64,000 bases of DNA, from the NCBI RefSeq assembly GCF_019203965.1, contig NZ_CP076448.1:1131001-1195000 (forward strand). The letters run 5' to 3'. Under the pieces are notes generated by a model. The model searched no databases. It had not been told where the DNA came from and saw only the letters and a list, made by a program, of their open reading frames with translations. Below, piece by piece: positions 46,058 through 53,840 of this stretch. The number at the start of each line of letters is the position of its first letter. Position 1 is the first letter of the stretch. This stretch comes from Elioraea tepida (GTDB lineage: Bacteria > Pseudomonadota > Alphaproteobacteria > Acetobacterales > Acetobacteraceae). The position numbers were made by a program, and so were the translations under genes.

Positions 46058-46236
46058 ATTCGCAGGGCGGTTTCGCGCCTTGCCCGTGGCGGGCTTGTGG
46101 TGGGCGTAGAACGCGGTCGGCGGGTCGGCGGTAGGGGGGTGGGTAGCGGCCGGGGCGGCGGAGGCCATCCAGCGCCCCCACAGGCCGATTGCGGGGCATG
46201 TCACGCCGCATCGCCCCGGGCAGCGGCTCGTGCCGG

Positions 46237-46572
46237 TCATGGCGGCAGTCCCTCGGCCAACGGCAGCGCGGCTTGTCGCGGGTTCGGCCCGGCCCGGCAG
46301 CGGCGCGGCTTCGGCCTCGCGCTGGCCAGCAGGCGGCGATGGCGCGCCAGTTCGGCCCCAACATGGCGTAGCAGCGCCTCGAGGCGGCGGGCGCGCTCGC
46401 GCAGCGCGTGGGCCTCGCAACGGTCGCAGCGGTCGGCGGTGGCGGCTGCGCGGATGGCGGCGAGCGCCTCGGATCGGCGCGCGTAGAACGCCTCCGCGTC
46501 GCGCCAGTCGGGGCGCAGCGAGCGCACCAGCGCAGCGGCACGCGCGAGAGGCGCTTCCTCGGCGAGCGTCAT
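46237..46572 (-). CDS. Hypothetical protein of the integrative element
   Basis: The 111-residue product (MTLAEEAPLARAAALVRSLR) is Ala/Arg rich and mostly helical. A CDRCEAH segment near residue 50 has two cysteines spaced CxxC, but no second pair, so a zinc site is doubtful. The ATG overlaps the stop of a 21-codon ORF (ATGA), pointing to translational coupling. Function is not recognised. It lies at the downstream end of a long minus-strand operon that begins with the Toprim gene. Confidence 0.55.
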   Translation of the reverse strand: MTLAEEAPLARAAALVRSLRPDWRDAEAFYARRSEALAAIRAAATADRCDRCEAHALRERARRLEALLRHVGAELARHRRLLASARPKPRRCRAGPNPRQAALPLAEGLPP

Positions 46573-46633
46573 AGTGCGTGCGCCCGCTTGAAGGCGGCGA
46601 CAAGCGGCGCGAGGCGGGCGGTAGCGGGGCGCA
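46569..46633 (-). CDS. Very small ORF, likely translated
   Basis: A 21-codon frame (MRPATARLAPLVAAFKRAHA...) has GGAGGA 7 bp before its ATG and ends by overlapping the next gene in ATGA. It may serve to couple translation of the 111-residue protein rather than have its own function. It could also be the decayed end of a longer gene. Confidence 0.4.
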
Positions 46634-46695
46634 TCAGAACGTCCTCCGGGTCGCGTTGGTAACTTCGTTCGGCGCCGGCGGCCGGGCTTGGTGGG

Positions 46696-47166
46696 TTAGA
46701 GTCCCATCTGACCGCCCGGGTTCGCGTCCTCGATGGCCGCGCGTATCTCCCCATCGAGCGCGTCAATCTCATCCGCCGAGAGACGGCGGGAGACAGGCTT
46801 CGGCAGGAACAGGACCGAGACGGTCCAGCCTGGGAACCACCAGGACGGTTCCGGTGGCGTGGTGGCGACGAGCGGCACGCCACGCTGCGCGAAGGCTTCC
46901 GTCAGCCGCGCGGCGAGCCCCGCGTCAGCGTAGGGCTGCGTCAGGATGCCGGCGGGCCGGCCGCGCCCCCAGACGAAATGCGCCGTGTGATCGAGGCCGC
47001 AGACACGCAGTCTTGGATGGCGGCGCACGAACCACGGTGAGCGGTGGCCGGCGGCAAGCTCGGCGAGTGAGAAGGTCGTGCGGGCCAGCTTCCATCCTCG
47101 CTTCGCGGCGAAGCGGGCGCAGTGTGCGGGGTGTTCGAGATAGGCGGCGCGACGGTCAGCGGACAT
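46696..47166 (-). CDS. Hypothetical protein of the integrative element
   Basis: The 156-residue protein starts MSADRRAAYLEHPAHCARFA and contains several aromatic stretches (SPWFVRRHPRLRVCG, PSWWFPGWTVSVLFLP). No family is recognised; the overall pattern is a mixed alpha/beta soluble protein. The chosen ATG 47166 overlaps the end of the upstream gene by 11 bp, fitting the operon; an earlier in-frame start would add 37 residues of low-complexity sequence. Confidence 0.65.
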   Translation of the reverse strand: MSADRRAAYLEHPAHCARFAAKRGWKLARTTFSLAELAAGHRSPWFVRRHPRLRVCGLDHTAHFVWGRGRPAGILTQPYADAGLAARLTEAFAQRGVPLVATTPPEPSWWFPGWTVSVLFLPKPVSRRLSADEIDALDGEIRAAIEDANPGGQMGL

Positions 47167-47479
47167 GATCGGTCTCCGTTGCAGGGGTGGGGTCGTCAGG
47201 AAGCGGGGCGGCCAGGCCATAGGCCAGCCGCGCGCGGTCGTCCTCGGCCGGGTTCGGCGGCTCGACACACTCAACACACCGCCAGCCTGTATCCGGCAGG
47301 CACCACCACAGCGAGGCCGTGCCGGCGCGGGCGGGCCGCAGACGGCGCAGAAGTCGCGGCCTTCGATCAGCGGCGTCGGGCGGGCGCCGTAGGGCGGCCG
47401 GGCTTCGGGGCGCAGGGCGCAGCGGCGGCGCAGAGGCCCGGTCGAGCGCCTGCCGGAACGGGTTTGGGTCGGCGATCAT
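47156..47479 (-). CDS. Hypothetical protein of the integrative element, possible CxxC zinc motif
   Basis: The 107-residue product (MIADPNPFRQALDRA) has an Arg/Pro-rich first half and a second half with SLWWCLPDTGWRCVECVEPP. A WRCxxC pattern of this type occurs in small phage and plasmid zinc-binding proteins, but only one complete Cys pair is seen. ATG 47479 overlaps the stop of the preceding gene (ATGA), and its own end overlaps the next start. Confidence 0.55.
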   Translation of the reverse strand: MIADPNPFRQALDRASAPPLRPAPRSPAALRRPPDAADRRPRLLRRLRPARAGTASLWWCLPDTGWRCVECVEPPNPAEDDRARLAYGLAAPLPDDPTPATETDHVR

Positions 47480-48291
47480 GGCGCCGTCACCACGCCGGAG
47501 GCGGAGAGATGAATGGGCGGTCGGCACGACGCGCATCGCCACCCGCGAGGCGCCTCACGCTCACGCCAGAACCGCCCGCCACGGCAGACAAGGCACCACG
47601 CGCCCTGCGGCGGGGGGTCGAGCGATGCCCAGGACGGTGGCCGCGCTAGGTGCTCAGTCGCGATGGCAACCCGCTCGGCGAGGTCGCCCCGCAGACCGTC
47701 GTCAAGCGTCGCGGCTCCCTCAGCCGTGATCGTAAGCGTGCGACCGCCTGGGAGCGTCAGCCGGTAGCCGCCGCCCAGCGCCTCGACCGCCGCGCCCTTG
47801 TCCAGCCAGCGCCGCACCTCGCCCCCAAGCGCGCGCGCTGGCCGCTCGGCCACCATCCGCGCCCCGGGCCAGGTCGCGAGGATCGCCTCGGCGAGAGACT
47901 GTCCCACGGCGGGCTTCGTTTCGCAGCCGAGCGGGACACCTGAAACTCGCGGTTTTCCGCCGCTTTCGGCCAAGTGTCCCGCTGTCCCAGCCCTAGGGGG
48001 TGGGACAGTGGGACAGTGCAGGGACGCAACGGAATGCTGCGCCCGCGAAGGCGAGGCGGTAGGCGCGGGTCCAGAGCCTTCGGCGGCTTCCGGGACTGTC
48101 CCAGGGGTGTCCCGCTGGGACACTTCGTGGGACACCCCGTGGGACACCCTAAGCCATTGATCTAGCTGCGAAATACGGCAAGTGTCCCGCTGTCCCACGC
48201 TATAGGGGTGGGACAGTGGGACACCCGGGGACGCGGTGTCCCGCTGGGACAGGACGGCGGCGGCCAGCGCGGCCCAGTCAGGCGCGGCCAT
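47476..48291 (-). CDS. Hypothetical protein of the integrative element with repeat-rich N-terminal half
   Basis: The 271-residue protein has a low-complexity N-terminal half with several SQRDT/GQRDT segments (encoded by GTGGGACA-type DNA repeats), and an ordered C-terminal half (LAEAILATWPGARMVAERPA, GYRLTLPGGRTLTITAEGAA) that ends with two CxxC pairs: WCLVCRGGRF and WRCASCRPP, a likely zinc ribbon. It directly follows the RepA-like ATPase gene with a 14-bp overlap, so it probably works in replication or its control. Function unknown. Confidence 0.6.
   Translation of the reverse strand: MAAPDWAALAAAVLSQRDTASPGVPLSHPYSVGQRDTCRISQLDQWLRVSHGVSHEVSQRDTPGTVPEAAEGSGPAPTASPSRAQHSVASLHCPTVPPPRAGTAGHLAESGGKPRVSGVPLGCETKPAVGQSLAEAILATWPGARMVAERPARALGGEVRRWLDKGAAVEALGGGYRLTLPGGRTLTITAEGAATLDDGLRGDLAERVAIATEHLARPPSWASLDPPPQGAWCLVCRGGRFWREREAPRGWRCASCRPPIHLSASGVVTAP
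47971..48223. repeat. Two 45-bp inverted-repeat units within an ORF
   Basis: The units 47971-48015 and 48179-48223 share AAGTGTCCCGCTGTCCCA, a short CCTA- or CTATA-containing centre, and TGGGACAGTGGGACA, each unit being a near palindrome. Additional GTGGGACA/TGTCCCAC copies lie between and after them (48090-48250). They could be iterons bound by a replication protein, or reflect selection for the repeated peptide they encode. Confidence 0.6.
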
Positions 48292-49252
48292 GCGCGGCTC
48301 CCTGCGCTTGCTTAAGGCGATGGACGGCGGAGCGGGACAGTCCCGTTTCCTCGGCCACGTCGCGTATGCTCATGCCGGCGGCGAGCAGCTCGGCGGCACG
48401 GGCGCGTTGCTCGTCGGCAAGGTCGCGCCATGCCCATGTGAGCCCGCTGTCGGGGGTCTCGACCAGCTCGGCGGCGAAGGGCGCGGCATCCGCCCCCGTC
48501 ACGCCGCGCGCCTTTTCGAGATGCACCTCGAAAGCGGCGCCGCGCGTCGGGACGTAATCTGCCGGACGGCGCAGCGCGATCACGGTATCAAGCGCATCTT
48601 CGCGGCGGGAGGTGCCGCGTTGTTGGCCCCCCTTAGCTGCGTGATGGATGAGGATCACGCCTTTACCGAGACGGCGCAGCCGCAGGAGCCAAGCTTGCAG
48701 GTCGCCCCAATCGTCTGCTTCGTTTTCCCGCAGGCCGGCGGCCAGCGTCGAGATATTATCAAGAATGACGACTTCGGCCCCCGTGGCGGTCATCTCGGCC
48801 TCAAGAGCTCGCTGCGTCTCGGGCCGCGCGATGCTCGGCAGCCCCTCCGGCGCGAGGTCGGCCGCGAGGAAGCGGAGAAAGTCGGCCCCGGGGGGGTGTG
48901 TGGATGCGCCGCGGATCAGCCGCGCCAGGCGCTCTTGCAACTGCGCCGCGGGCATCTCTCCGTCCACGTAAAGCACGCGCTTCGGCGCGGGCGCGCGCCA
49001 TTTCAGCGCGGCACCGCCCGACGCGACAGCGAGCGCGATGCTCAGCGCGGTGAATGTTTTTCCAAGGCCGCGTTTGGCGTAGATCATTACCAGCCCGGGA
49101 CAAGGTAGCACCGGTTCCAGCGCGTATTCGCGTGGTGGCAGGTTCATCATGAGCAGCTCGGCCGCCGTCACGGAACGTAGGCGTGGAGGCTCGGGCGCGT
49201 CCGCGGCCGGGACTTCAATGAAACCAGGAGGAAGCCCGGTGTCAGGCATCAC
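48278..49252 (-). CDS. RepA-like AAA/RecA-fold ATPase (replicative helicase-type)
   Basis: The 324-residue protein has Walker A KRGLGKT (near residue 60), then RVLYVDGEMPAAQLQERLARL, Walker B VVILDNISTLAAG, and a motif LIHHAAKGGQQRGTSRREDAL with conserved His-His and Gly-Ser/Thr, typical of RepA/DnaB-like hexameric ATPases of plasmids and satellites. A C-terminal helix-turn-helix (AAGMSIRDVAEETGLSRSAV) is fused. With the Toprim protein upstream it probably forms the replication module. ATG 49252 overlaps the preceding stop in ATGA. Confidence 0.85.
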   Translation of the reverse strand: MMPDTGLPPGFIEVPAADAPEPPRLRSVTAAELLMMNLPPREYALEPVLPCPGLVMIYAKRGLGKTFTALSIALAVASGGAALKWRAPAPKRVLYVDGEMPAAQLQERLARLIRGASTHPPGADFLRFLAADLAPEGLPSIARPETQRALEAEMTATGAEVVILDNISTLAAGLRENEADDWGDLQAWLLRLRRLGKGVILIHHAAKGGQQRGTSRREDALDTVIALRRPADYVPTRGAAFEVHLEKARGVTGADAAPFAAELVETPDSGLTWAWRDLADEQRARAAELLAAGMSIRDVAEETGLSRSAVHRLKQAQGAAHGRA

Positions 49253-50196
49253 GCGACCTCCAGCATGTCAGCGGCGTCGGCACGCTCGCGGAACGGCATG
49301 ATGATGCGCACCTGAAGCCCCTGCTGGCGTAGTCGGCGGGCGACTTCCTGCGCGGCGCGGAGGCCGGCATCGTCGTGATCGGCGCAGATGATCGCCTCGC
49401 GCGCCCATGCCGGCGGCGTGATCTTCGGCAGGTTCGAAGCGCCGAGGCTCGCCCACGTCGGAATGCCGAGCAGCATCGCGGCGGCTAACGCGGTCTCGAC
49501 ACCTTCGGCGAGCGCCCATCTCCCGACCGGATCAGGATGCCAGGCGAAGCGCGCGGCGCGTCCGGCGATGGGGCCGAGTGCGAGTTTCAGTTTCGATCCA
49601 TCCGGCCGGCGTCTCGGGCTGCCGTCAGGCGCGATAAGGATGCGCTGGCAAGCGCGGATCAGGCCGGTTTCGGCGTCATTCACGCCGACAATCAACGCGT
49701 CGGTCTCGGCGTGCCACCGCATGGTAGGCGGCCATCCGACAAGCCCGGCATGCGGCGGCAGGCGAGCTGGGTCGATGCCCCGGCCGCGCAGGTAAACTTC
49801 GGCCGGCGTGTTGCAGATGCTCGGGCGCGCCTCGTGCCATAGGCGCAACGCTGCGGCCTCGCGCTCGGAATCGTCCGGCGCAGGCGGCGGCTTGGCGGGG
49901 CGAGGCTCGCGGCTCGGCGGCAGCTCGCCGAAGAAGGCGCGCGCAAACTGCACCGCCTCCGCGAAGTCGCAGCGGCGCGAGCGCTGAATCAGGTCGAACA
50001 GGTCGCCGCCCTCGCCGCGCTCGTGGTCGTGCCAGAGGCCAGCGCGCTCGCCGGCAACGGCCAGCGAGAGCGAGCCGCGCCGGCCCCATCGCAGCTCGCT
50101 GCGACTGCGGAACGTCGGCGTGCCGAGCAGCGCTTCGGCAACCTCGGCGGCGCGGGCGCGGAGGGCGGCGCGGAGGGTTTCGGTATCGTCACGCAT
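49249..50196 (-). CDS. Toprim-domain protein, primase/replication type
   Basis: The 315-residue protein carries an N-terminal domain with ELRWGRRGSLSLAVAG and WHDHERGEGGDLFDLIQRSR (DnaG/TraC zinc-less start), the PriCT-like segment PAEVYLRGRGIDPARLP, and a Toprim domain with LAEGVETALAAAMLLGIPTWA (conserved Glu) and AIICADHDDAG (the Asp-x-Asp pair). Such proteins prime DNA synthesis on plasmids and phage satellites. ATG 50196 is chosen because AAAGGA is 8 bp upstream on the minus strand; an ATG nine bases earlier sits too close to it. Confidence 0.82.
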   Translation of the reverse strand: MRDDTETLRAALRARAAEVAEALLGTPTFRSRSELRWGRRGSLSLAVAGERAGLWHDHERGEGGDLFDLIQRSRRCDFAEAVQFARAFFGELPPSREPRPAKPPPAPDDSEREAAALRLWHEARPSICNTPAEVYLRGRGIDPARLPPHAGLVGWPPTMRWHAETDALIVGVNDAETGLIRACQRILIAPDGSPRRRPDGSKLKLALGPIAGRAARFAWHPDPVGRWALAEGVETALAAAMLLGIPTWASLGASNLPKITPPAWAREAIICADHDDAGLRAAQEVARRLRQQGLQVRIIMPFRERADAADMLEVA

Positions 50197-50324
50197 TGTG
50201 AGCATCCTTTGACTGGATGCCCGGCGCGGGACTTGCGGCGATATGGTCGGGAGGCTATATCCGGCACGCGACACCCAGCGCATGCCGTTACCCCGCCCGG
50301 CCGCAGTCCTGCGCCGGGCGGTTT

Positions 50325-50633
50325 CTATTCAGCGGCGCGCTCGGTCGCAGAGGCGCGGGCGGCGGGGATGCGCTCGGCCTCGGCGGTCGGCGCGGCGGCG
50401 GGCAACGCATCGCGCAGACGCCATCGCGGGCGCTTCGGTGCCAGGTAGATCGGCTTCGGCAGGCGGCCAGCGGCAACGTCGCGCCAGATCGTTGCAATAG
50501 AGCAACGGCGCAGCGCGGCGGCCTCACGTGCGGTGATGAGCGCGTCACTTCCAGCCCATGCCGGCAGAGGCTCGCGGCGGGGCCGAGCGGCGGCGCGGGC
50601 GGCTCGGCGGGGGGGTTCGATTTCCAGGATCAT
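50325..50633 (-). CDS. AlpA-family excisionase/transcriptional regulator
   Basis: The 102-residue protein contains an AlpA/MerR-like winged helix: DALITAREAAALRRCSIATI then WRDVAAGRLPKPIYLAPKRPRWRL. In P4-type elements AlpA-like proteins activate or direct excision and regulate the integrase. CGGAGGTG lies 6 bp upstream of ATG 50633, which decides the start over an ATG 30 bases earlier. It is preceded by a region rich in operator-like repeats. Confidence 0.85.
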   Translation of the reverse strand: MILEIEPPRRAARAAARPRREPLPAWAGSDALITAREAAALRRCSIATIWRDVAAGRLPKPIYLAPKRPRWRLRDALPAAAPTAEAERIPAARASATERAAE

Positions 50634-50680
50634 GTCGGCACCTCCGATTCGGTGCCGATCCAACTAGATCACAGGGCAAC

Positions 50681-50744
50681 TGGTGCACCAGGCCTTGCAC
50701 TAGTGCAGAGGGGTTTGCACCAGTTTGTAACAGAATGTAACAGA
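50681..50744. promoter_or_regulatory. Operator-like repeat region upstream of the AlpA-like gene
   Basis: Within 64 bp lie TGGTGCACCA (50681-50690), TGCACTAGTGCA (50696-50707) and TTTGCACCAG, all sharing TGCAC, plus a tandem pair TGTAACAGA (50726-50734 and 50736-50744). The palindromes suggest a dimeric repressor controlling the AlpA-replication operon. Confidence 0.5.
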
Positions 50745-50753
50745 GCCTCAAGT

Positions 50754-51653
50754 CTACAGAAGCATAGGCGCGCGATACGCGCGCAAACGGGCCAGCATCT
50801 CGGCCGGCAGGCGCGGCAGGGACGGTCGGCGTGGCGCGGTGGCGACGGGAAGAAGCGCCCGCCCGGCAAACACGGCGCGCTGCGCGCCGGCGGGGACGAA
50901 TTCCCGCCCCCAATCGGCGAGCCAAGCCGCAGCGCCCGCCACGCGCTCCCGGCCGGCGGCGGTCTCGATCAGCGCCGCGACGGCATCTTCCGCCAGCGAC
51001 GATGGGCCAAGCGTCACGGCGCCCGCGCCCTCGAGGACAAGCGCAGCCCAGAGATGCGGGGCCTTGGCGCGCGACCAGGAGTCCTTCAAGGACCGCAGCG
51101 ACTGGCCTGGGCCTTCCATTGCAAATAGGACGCGGTTGACGCTGACGCTTGGCAGCTCGGCGGCGTGATGCTCGGCGGCGCAGACGAGCAGCGCCAACGC
51201 GATTCCCGCAAGCGCCTCCGGTCCCGTGCCCGCGCGGCGAAGATCGGCCGTAATCGCTCCCAGGCCGCGTGCCAATGCGAGGGCGATCCACCCTCCGGCC
51301 GGATCGATCACGACGCGGCGGGCTTCGGCCTCGGCCTCCCCGCGCGCGGCCGCGAAGGCGCCCTCGCCCCGCTCTATCTCGGCGCGCAGGGCAGCGAAGC
51401 GCGGCAGCGCGGCAAGCTCGGCGACGGTCAGGCCAACGGCCTCGGCGAGCCGCGCCAGCACGGCATCAAAACCCGCCAATACCATGTCACGCTGGATCGT
51501 TTCGGCGAGCGCGCCGAGCATCGCGGCGCCCCATGTCACGACGGCTTCACGCTGCGCCCGCTCGTTGCCTGGCCAGCCGAGCAGCGCAGCGAAGCGCGCA
51601 GTCTCGGCGAAGTCGGACCAGAACGAGGCCTCCGAAGGCGCGAGGGTGCTCAC
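50754..51653 (-). CDS. Hypothetical protein coupled to the integrase
   Basis: The 299-residue protein (start VSTLAPSEASFWSDFAETAR) is helical and Ala/Glu rich, with LAEAVGLTVAELAALPRFAAL and AEIERGEGAFAAARGEAEAEA segments and no recognised catalytic motif. GTG 51653 overlaps the integrase stop (GTGA), so it is made with the integrase. A role in integration, excision or immunity is possible but not shown. Confidence 0.65.
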   Translation of the reverse strand: MSTLAPSEASFWSDFAETARFAALLGWPGNERAQREAVVTWGAAMLGALAETIQRDMVLAGFDAVLARLAEAVGLTVAELAALPRFAALRAEIERGEGAFAAARGEAEAEARRVVIDPAGGWIALALARGLGAITADLRRAGTGPEALAGIALALLVCAAEHHAAELPSVSVNRVLFAMEGPGQSLRSLKDSWSRAKAPHLWAALVLEGAGAVTLGPSSLAEDAVAALIETAAGRERVAGAAAWLADWGREFVPAGAQRAVFAGRALLPVATAPRRPSLPRLPAEMLARLRAYRAPMLL

Positions 51654-52939
51654 GGCGCCTTCCTCCGCAGCGGCACGACGGCGCCCTCCTGCCCGGCACA
51701 GAACCGCCCCCAAGCCTCCATCATCGGTCGGCGCTGGTCGAGAAGATCATCCCGCGCGTAAGCCGCGCGCACCTTGTCGCGATCGACATGAGCGAGCGCC
51801 AGTTCTGACAAGGTGTCGGGCCAGCCCGCCGCGAGCGACCAGCCCTTGAACGCGCTCCGGAAGCCATGCACCACGACCGCGCGGCCCTCGGCATCGCGCC
51901 ATCGCGGTGGCGCGCCCTCTGGCAGTCCGTCGCAGGCCATGCCGCGCACCAGCATGCTCAACGCCATGTCGGACAACGGCCGGCCAGCCCGTCCGCCCGG
52001 GAACACAAGCGACTCCGGGCCGCGCGCGTGCGGCCGCATCGCGGTCAGGATCGCCATGGCAGCGTCAGAGAGCGGCACGCGGTGCAACCGCCCCGCTTTC
52101 ATGTTCGCAGGTGGAACAATCCAGACGCGCGCTTCCATGTCCACCTCGTTCCAGCGCATCAGCCGCACCGCGCCCGAGCGGCTCGCGGTCAGGATCGTGA
52201 ACGCCACCGCCCGTGCGGCGATGCCCTCGCGCTCGGCGAGCGCGGCCATGAACGCGGGCACGTCCTGCCACGGCAGCGCGGGATGATGCCGCACCGGTCG
52301 CACGCGCTTCGGCTGCGGCAGGGTCGCGGCAAGATGGCCGCGCCAGCGCGCTGGATTCGCGACGCCAGCGGGACGCCAGCCGCGCACGGCGGCGTCGTCT
52401 AGAACGGCCTCGATACGCTGCCGCAAGCGGGATGCCGTCTCGGGAGTGCGGGTCCAGATGGGGCGCAGCACGCGCAGCACGTCATCCGTGTCGATATCGG
52501 CGACGGGCCTGTGGCCGATCAGCGGGAAGGCGTGCCGTTCCAGCGTCGCGAGCCATTGCTTGGCATGCTTGGCGTTGCGCCACCCTGCGGCCTTGGAGGC
52601 GACGAGCGCGCGCGCTGCGGCCTCGAATGTCGCGGGGGGCGGAGCGGCGGCGGCGCGGCGGGCGCGCTCGCGTTCCTCGATCGGATCACGTCCGGCCGCG
52701 ACATGCCGGCGCGCCTCGGCGGCGAGGGCGCGGGCCTCGGCAAGGCTCACGTGCTCGGCCGAGCCAAGCCCCATCCATCGCTCGCGACCGGCGATGGTGA
52801 AGCGGAACAACCAGGACTTCGCGTCGCCCGGCGCGACTTGCAGATACAGCCCCCCGCCATCGCCGAGGCGGATGGGCTTCGCGCCCTTGGCGGGGTCGTG
52901 GCGGACGTTCCGGATCATGACGGCCGTAAGTTTCGGCAT
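51650..52939 (-). CDS. int: P4-type tyrosine recombinase (integrase)
   Basis: The 429-residue integrase has the N-terminal DUF4102-like arm-binding domain (PIRLGDGGGLYLQVAPGDAKS, GLGSAEHVSLAEARALA), a SAM-like core-binding domain, and the catalytic domain with R254 (TASRSGAVRLM), H358-x-x-R361 (VVHGFRSAFKG), H384 and nucleophile Y394 (AAYARDD). It would catalyse recombination between the tRNA-Ser site and the element attachment site. It lies at the end far from the tRNA gene and reads inward. Confidence 0.95.
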   Translation of the reverse strand: MPKLTAVMIRNVRHDPAKGAKPIRLGDGGGLYLQVAPGDAKSWLFRFTIAGRERWMGLGSAEHVSLAEARALAAEARRHVAAGRDPIEERERARRAAAAPPPATFEAAARALVASKAAGWRNAKHAKQWLATLERHAFPLIGHRPVADIDTDDVLRVLRPIWTRTPETASRLRQRIEAVLDDAAVRGWRPAGVANPARWRGHLAATLPQPKRVRPVRHHPALPWQDVPAFMAALAEREGIAARAVAFTILTASRSGAVRLMRWNEVDMEARVWIVPPANMKAGRLHRVPLSDAAMAILTAMRPHARGPESLVFPGGRAGRPLSDMALSMLVRGMACDGLPEGAPPRWRDAEGRAVVVHGFRSAFKGWSLAAGWPDTLSELALAHVDRDKVRAAYARDDLLDQRRPMMEAWGRFCAGQEGAVVPLRRKAP

Positions 52940-52978
52940 CCCTACCCCCAGGGGCTGATTCCTTCCGCCGAACCGTTC

Positions 52979-52999
52979 CTACCCCCGTTTCTACCCCCG
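52979..52999. repeat. Integrase arm-site-like direct repeat, right copy
   Basis: CTACCCCC-GTTT-CTACCCCCG matches the left copy at 44129-44149 with one difference; another CTACCCCC lies at 52942. The site is 40 bp upstream of the integrase start, so integrase bound here could also repress its own gene. Confidence 0.5.
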
Positions 53000-53121
53000 T
53001 CGGAGGGTGCGATAGGATGCGTCAGGTTGCGACGTGTTTAGACGGTCACCCCGAGGAAGGTCAAGGAATCTGCGGGTTTGCTGCGATGACCTGAAACGGG
53101 CTGAAACGCTGGTTTGGCGGA

Positions 53122-53136
53122 CACTCCCTCCGCCAG
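53122..53136. other. Attachment site attR
   Basis: CACTCCCTCCGCCAG repeats the tRNA-Ser 3' end (44061-44075) exactly; the flanking bases differ. It marks the right end of the element. Confidence 0.85.
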
Positions 53137-53840
53137 GCTCAGGGAGAGGCTGGCGTATTCGGGACGGCTGGTCCGCCGGTTCGGCGGCGGGGGCGCGAAG
53201 CTGGTGCGGCGTCGGAGGCGGGGCCAGCAGGCCGGCAGCGATCGCGACGCAGAGGAGGGGCGTGCGGCGAAGAGGCCCGATGACACGGTTCGGCGTGTGT
53301 GGCGTTTGCGTGCTCTTCCCCTAGGCGTCGGGCGCGACGTCGCGTGACAGGCTCGTGGCCTCTATGCCGCGGCGTTGTCGTCGCTGCCGCGCGAGCGTGG
53401 GGTGCCCGACCGGCATGCTGCGCACGCGCTTTGAACCAGCTCCGAGACCGCACGAGACCGTCTGCCGAGGGGCGCGATGACCATGGTGCGAGTGCGATGG
53501 GGAACAGCCGGCGCCGTGATCGGGCCGGGGACGACGCTAGGGTGACGGACCTCGACCTTGTTGCGCTCGTCGCCTCGTTCGATCCGGGCGTCGGCCGGTC
53601 GCGCGTCGTGGGGCCAATCGCCCCCTCGTGCTTTCGCGACTTGCGAGAAGGAGCAGGAGAAGACGAGCGAAGCGCCCACGGGGGCCATGCCTTTGGCGGC
53701 CCACGGGCAGCGACGAGGGCTTAGAGTAGTCGGTGCGCAGCGATCTGTCGGGCGCGGACTACCCCACGCGGATCGGCTCGCGCACGCCAAGCGGCGGCAG
53801 GCATCCTGTTACAGTTGGGGTCCCAAACATCTCAGGATTG
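53137..53840. other. No intact gene recognised outside the element's right end
   Basis: About 700 bp of mixed-composition DNA without a frame that looks like a complete protein. A short plus-strand stretch (about 53541-53724, reading VTDLDLVALVASFDPGVGRS) has protein-like character but no start, suggesting gene debris. Confidence 0.4.

Larger units (their letters stand above)
44061..53136. mobile_element. Integrative element of about 9 kb in tRNA-Ser(GGA), satellite- or phage-like
   Basis: The element is bounded by a 15-bp direct repeat and encodes a P4-type tyrosine integrase at its far end, a 299-residue unknown protein, an AlpA-like excisionase/regulator, a Toprim-domain protein, a RepA-like ATPase and about seven small proteins, all on the minus strand. 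There are no recognisable capsid, tail, lysis or conjugation genes. That set resembles a phage satellite or a minimal mobilisable island with its own replication module. AT-richer palindromic repeats at 45.8-46.06 kb and 45-bp repeats near 48 kb add to the foreign character. It contains no resistance or defence gene that I can recognise. Confidence 0.85.

Noticed and set aside
45610-46059. 149-codon minus-strand gene across the palindromic repeats
   Set aside because: The product is low complexity and simply mirrors the DNA repeats; the last part is Cys/Arg-rich without pattern. Kept as repeat region.
45800-46060. CRISPR array
   Set aside because: The repeats differ in sequence and spacing, are palindromic throughout, have no regular spacers, and no cas genes are present.
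50300-50330. Terminator hairpin CCGCCCGG/CCGGGCGG near the AlpA-like gene end
   Set aside because: The T tract is on the plus strand while the genes run on the minus strand, and the stem overlaps the AlpA-like stop only from outside; not convincing.
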